Shown here piece by piece: positions 5,997 to 7,349 of a DNA stretch of 7,349 nucleotides. Within the stretch, counting starts at the first letter, position 1; each line of letters opens with the position of its first letter. Both the position numbers and the translations under genes were made by a program. The notes under the pieces were generated by a model. That model saw nothing but the letters and a program-made list of their open reading frames with translations. It searched no databases and had not been told where the DNA came from. This DNA is from Tangfeifania sp. (GTDB taxonomy: Bacteria > Bacteroidota > Bacteroidia > Bacteroidales > Prolixibacteraceae): the NCBI GenBank assembly GCA_018400515.1, contig JAGYMR010000135.1:1-7349 (forward strand), written 5' to 3'.

Positions 5997-7223
5997 CTAC
6001 AGGTATACCAACCGGCTTAAGCGTTTTTCGTCCAGAACCTCGTTGGCGACCTCCAGCAGATCCGAGGGCGTTATGGCCTCAATTTTTTTAAAAATGTCCC
6101 TCATGGATTCCACTTTGTGGAAGAAAAGGTAGCTTTTTCCAATGGTGAGCATCAGATCTTCGTGGTTTTCGGTTGAGATGGCAATTTGCCCGATCAGTTG
6201 CTTTTGTGCTTTACTCAATTGCAATGTCCCGAGTTTTTTTTCACGGAGCAGTTTAAATTCCTTTAAAACCAGCGCGGTTGCTTTTTCAAGGTTTTCGTGT
6301 TCCGTACCAAAGTAAACATTGAACAATCCGGTATCGGAATAGGCCGTGTACCCCGATTCAATGTTATAGGCCATTCCTTTCCGCTCCCGCAAAGCCATGT
6401 TCAGGCGCGAATTCATTGCCTGCCCGCCAATAATGTTGTTCAGTAAAACCATTGTGATGCGCCCGGGATGCATCATATCATAAGCCATATTTCCCAAAAC
6501 ACAATGTGCCTGAAAGGTATCTTTTTTCATGATCCGGGAGCCGGGGACATAGTTTTGAAAGCGCTCCCGTCCGTTTTGCCTCCATTTTGGTTCTGCATTG
6601 TTAAAGTATTTCTCCACCAGTTTCACCAGTCGCTGAAAGTCAATTTTTCCCACAGAACTTATGACCATCTGATCGGTGTGGTATTTATTTTCAATAAAAT
6701 GAAGGATGGCTTTCCGGTTTAACCGGAGCAGATTGCTGCGGTCTCCCAGAATGTTCCGTGCAATGGGGTGGCCGTCGAATACCAGCTCTTCAAAATCATC
6801 AAAAATAAGTTCTGACGGGGAATCTTTATACGAATTGATCTCTTCGAGAATGACCTCTTTTTCACGTTTCAACTCCCTTTCCGGATAAATGCTGTTAAAC
6901 AGGATGTCGCTGAGCAATTCGGCTGTCCGCTCGTAAAATTCGGACAGGAAGGTAGAGAAGAGCGTGGTTTCTTCCTTGGTGGTGTAAGCATTCAGTTCGC
7001 CACCGACATCCTCGATGCGGCTTAAAATATGAAATGCTTTGCGCTTCCGGGTTCCTTTAAAAACCGAATGTTCGATCAAATGGGCGAGGCCATGCTCTTC
7101 GGGAGTTTCATCCCTGGATCCTGTGTTAATCAGGATCCCCAGGTGGGCTACTGTTGAATCGACAGGCTTGTGAATGAGCCGGATGCCGTTTTGTAGCGTA
7201 TGTGTCAGAAAATCAGTTCTCAA
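5997..7223 (-). CDS. M16B family zinc metallopeptidase (insulinase/processing-peptidase type)
   Basis: A 408-residue peptidase of the single-unit M16B type, which works as a dimer. Numbering from TTG 7223, the inverted zinc motif HLIEH is at 48-52 (His48, His52 ligands, Glu51 base). The distal Glu ligand is Glu127 or Glu128 in VILEEIN, at the expected spacing of about 76 residues. The C-terminal M16 domain contains the substrate-groove segment GMAYNIESGY (283-292). It is full length, with all catalytic residues. No signal peptide is evident, so it is probably cytoplasmic. There is no in-frame ATG ahead of the domain; possible starts are TTG 7250 and TTG 7223. I prefer 7223 because TTG 7250 is part of a perfect -7 promoter element, and because the shorter form leaves eight residues before the conserved THTLQNGIRL start of the domain. 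The physiological substrate is unknown. Confidence 0.88.
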   Translation of the reverse strand: MRTDFLTHTLQNGIRLIHKPVDSTVAHLGILINTGSRDETPEEHGLAHLIEHSVFKGTRKRKAFHILSRIEDVGGELNAYTTKEETTLFSTFLSEFYERTAELLSDILFNSIYPERELKREKEVILEEINSYKDSPSELIFDDFEELVFDGHPIARNILGDRSNLLRLNRKAILHFIENKYHTDQMVISSVGKIDFQRLVKLVEKYFNNAEPKWRQNGRERFQNYVPGSRIMKKDTFQAHCVLGNMAYDMMHPGRITMVLLNNIIGGQAMNSRLNMALRERKGMAYNIESGYTAYSDTGLFNVYFGTEHENLEKATALVLKEFKLLREKKLGTLQLSKAQKQLIGQIAISTENHEDLMLTIGKSYLFFHKVESMRDIFKKIEAITPSDLLEVANEVLDEKRLSRLVYL

Positions 7224-7247
7224 TATTCCATTATTCTGTTCAGCCTG

Positions 7248-7278
7248 CAAAAGTAGTAAAAGAAACTGTCAAAGGCAA
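7248..7278 (-). promoter_or_regulatory. Bacteroidota-type promoter for the M16 peptidase-methyltransferase unit
   Basis: On the minus strand a TTG (7276-7278) is followed, after a 20-nt spacer, by TACTTTTG (7248-7255), a perfect match to the TAnnTTTG -7 element at a typical spacing. Transcription would start around 7241-7243, about 20 nt before the TTG at 7223. A second TTTG at 7270-7273 has too short a spacer to be the -33 box. Confidence 0.7.
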
Positions 7279-7349
7279 CGGCTTCTGTTTTTCGGTTAGG
7301 TTGGCTTTTTGATTTGGGATAATTTTTCTTTGTGATTATAAAAAAATGT

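Noticed and set aside
7325..7349. Possible start of a rightward gene at the window end (ATG at 7346, TTTCTTTG-like -7 upstream)
   Set aside because: Only one codon is visible, the -7 match is imperfect and the region is simply AT-rich, so nothing can be supported.

Overview
The window looks like a chromosomal segment from a free-living member of the Bacteroidota. Three things point there: TAnnTTTG-type -7 promoter elements, start codons preceded by A-rich stretches rather than good Shine-Dalgarno sites, and the gene families present (DUF6807 proteins, Tat-exported Gfo/Idh/MocA proteins and a lipoprotein 'putative oxidoreductase'). Base composition is mixed by eye, neither strongly AT- nor GC-rich. 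I cannot assign a genus. There is no sign of an insertion sequence, phage, CRISPR array, tRNA or rRNA.

The left two thirds (36-5223, + strand) hold four genes whose products are all predicted to leave the cytoplasm. They are a long DUF6807 protein with a Sec signal peptide (36-1283), a short DUF6807 paralogue with a Sec signal peptide (1413-2306), a Gfo/Idh/MocA oxidoreductase with a twin-arginine signal (2332-3705), and, after a clear terminator and its own promoter, a lipoprotein with a diverged Gfo/Idh-like fold (3817-5223). The second and third genes are close enough to be co-transcribed. This combination suggests an envelope-located route that oxidises or rearranges a sugar, glycoside or polyol, but the substrate cannot be read from the sequence and DUF6807 has no firmly established reaction. 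The Pfam label 'methane oxygenase PmoA' attached to this family should not be taken as function.

The right third (5291-7223, - strand) converges on the first block and holds two ordinary-looking genes in one probable transcription unit. The first is an M16B zinc peptidase that begins at a TTG codon behind a very good Bacteroidota promoter, and the second is a class I SAM-dependent O-methyltransferase of the COMT-like metal-dependent type. They appear unrelated to the sugar block.

Gaps between genes are all short (about 65-130 bp). The informative ones are 3706-3816 (terminator plus promoter) and 7224-7349 (promoter of the M16 gene). The gap at 1284-1412 holds at most a weak promoter, and the convergent gap at 5224-5290 shows no convincing terminator.
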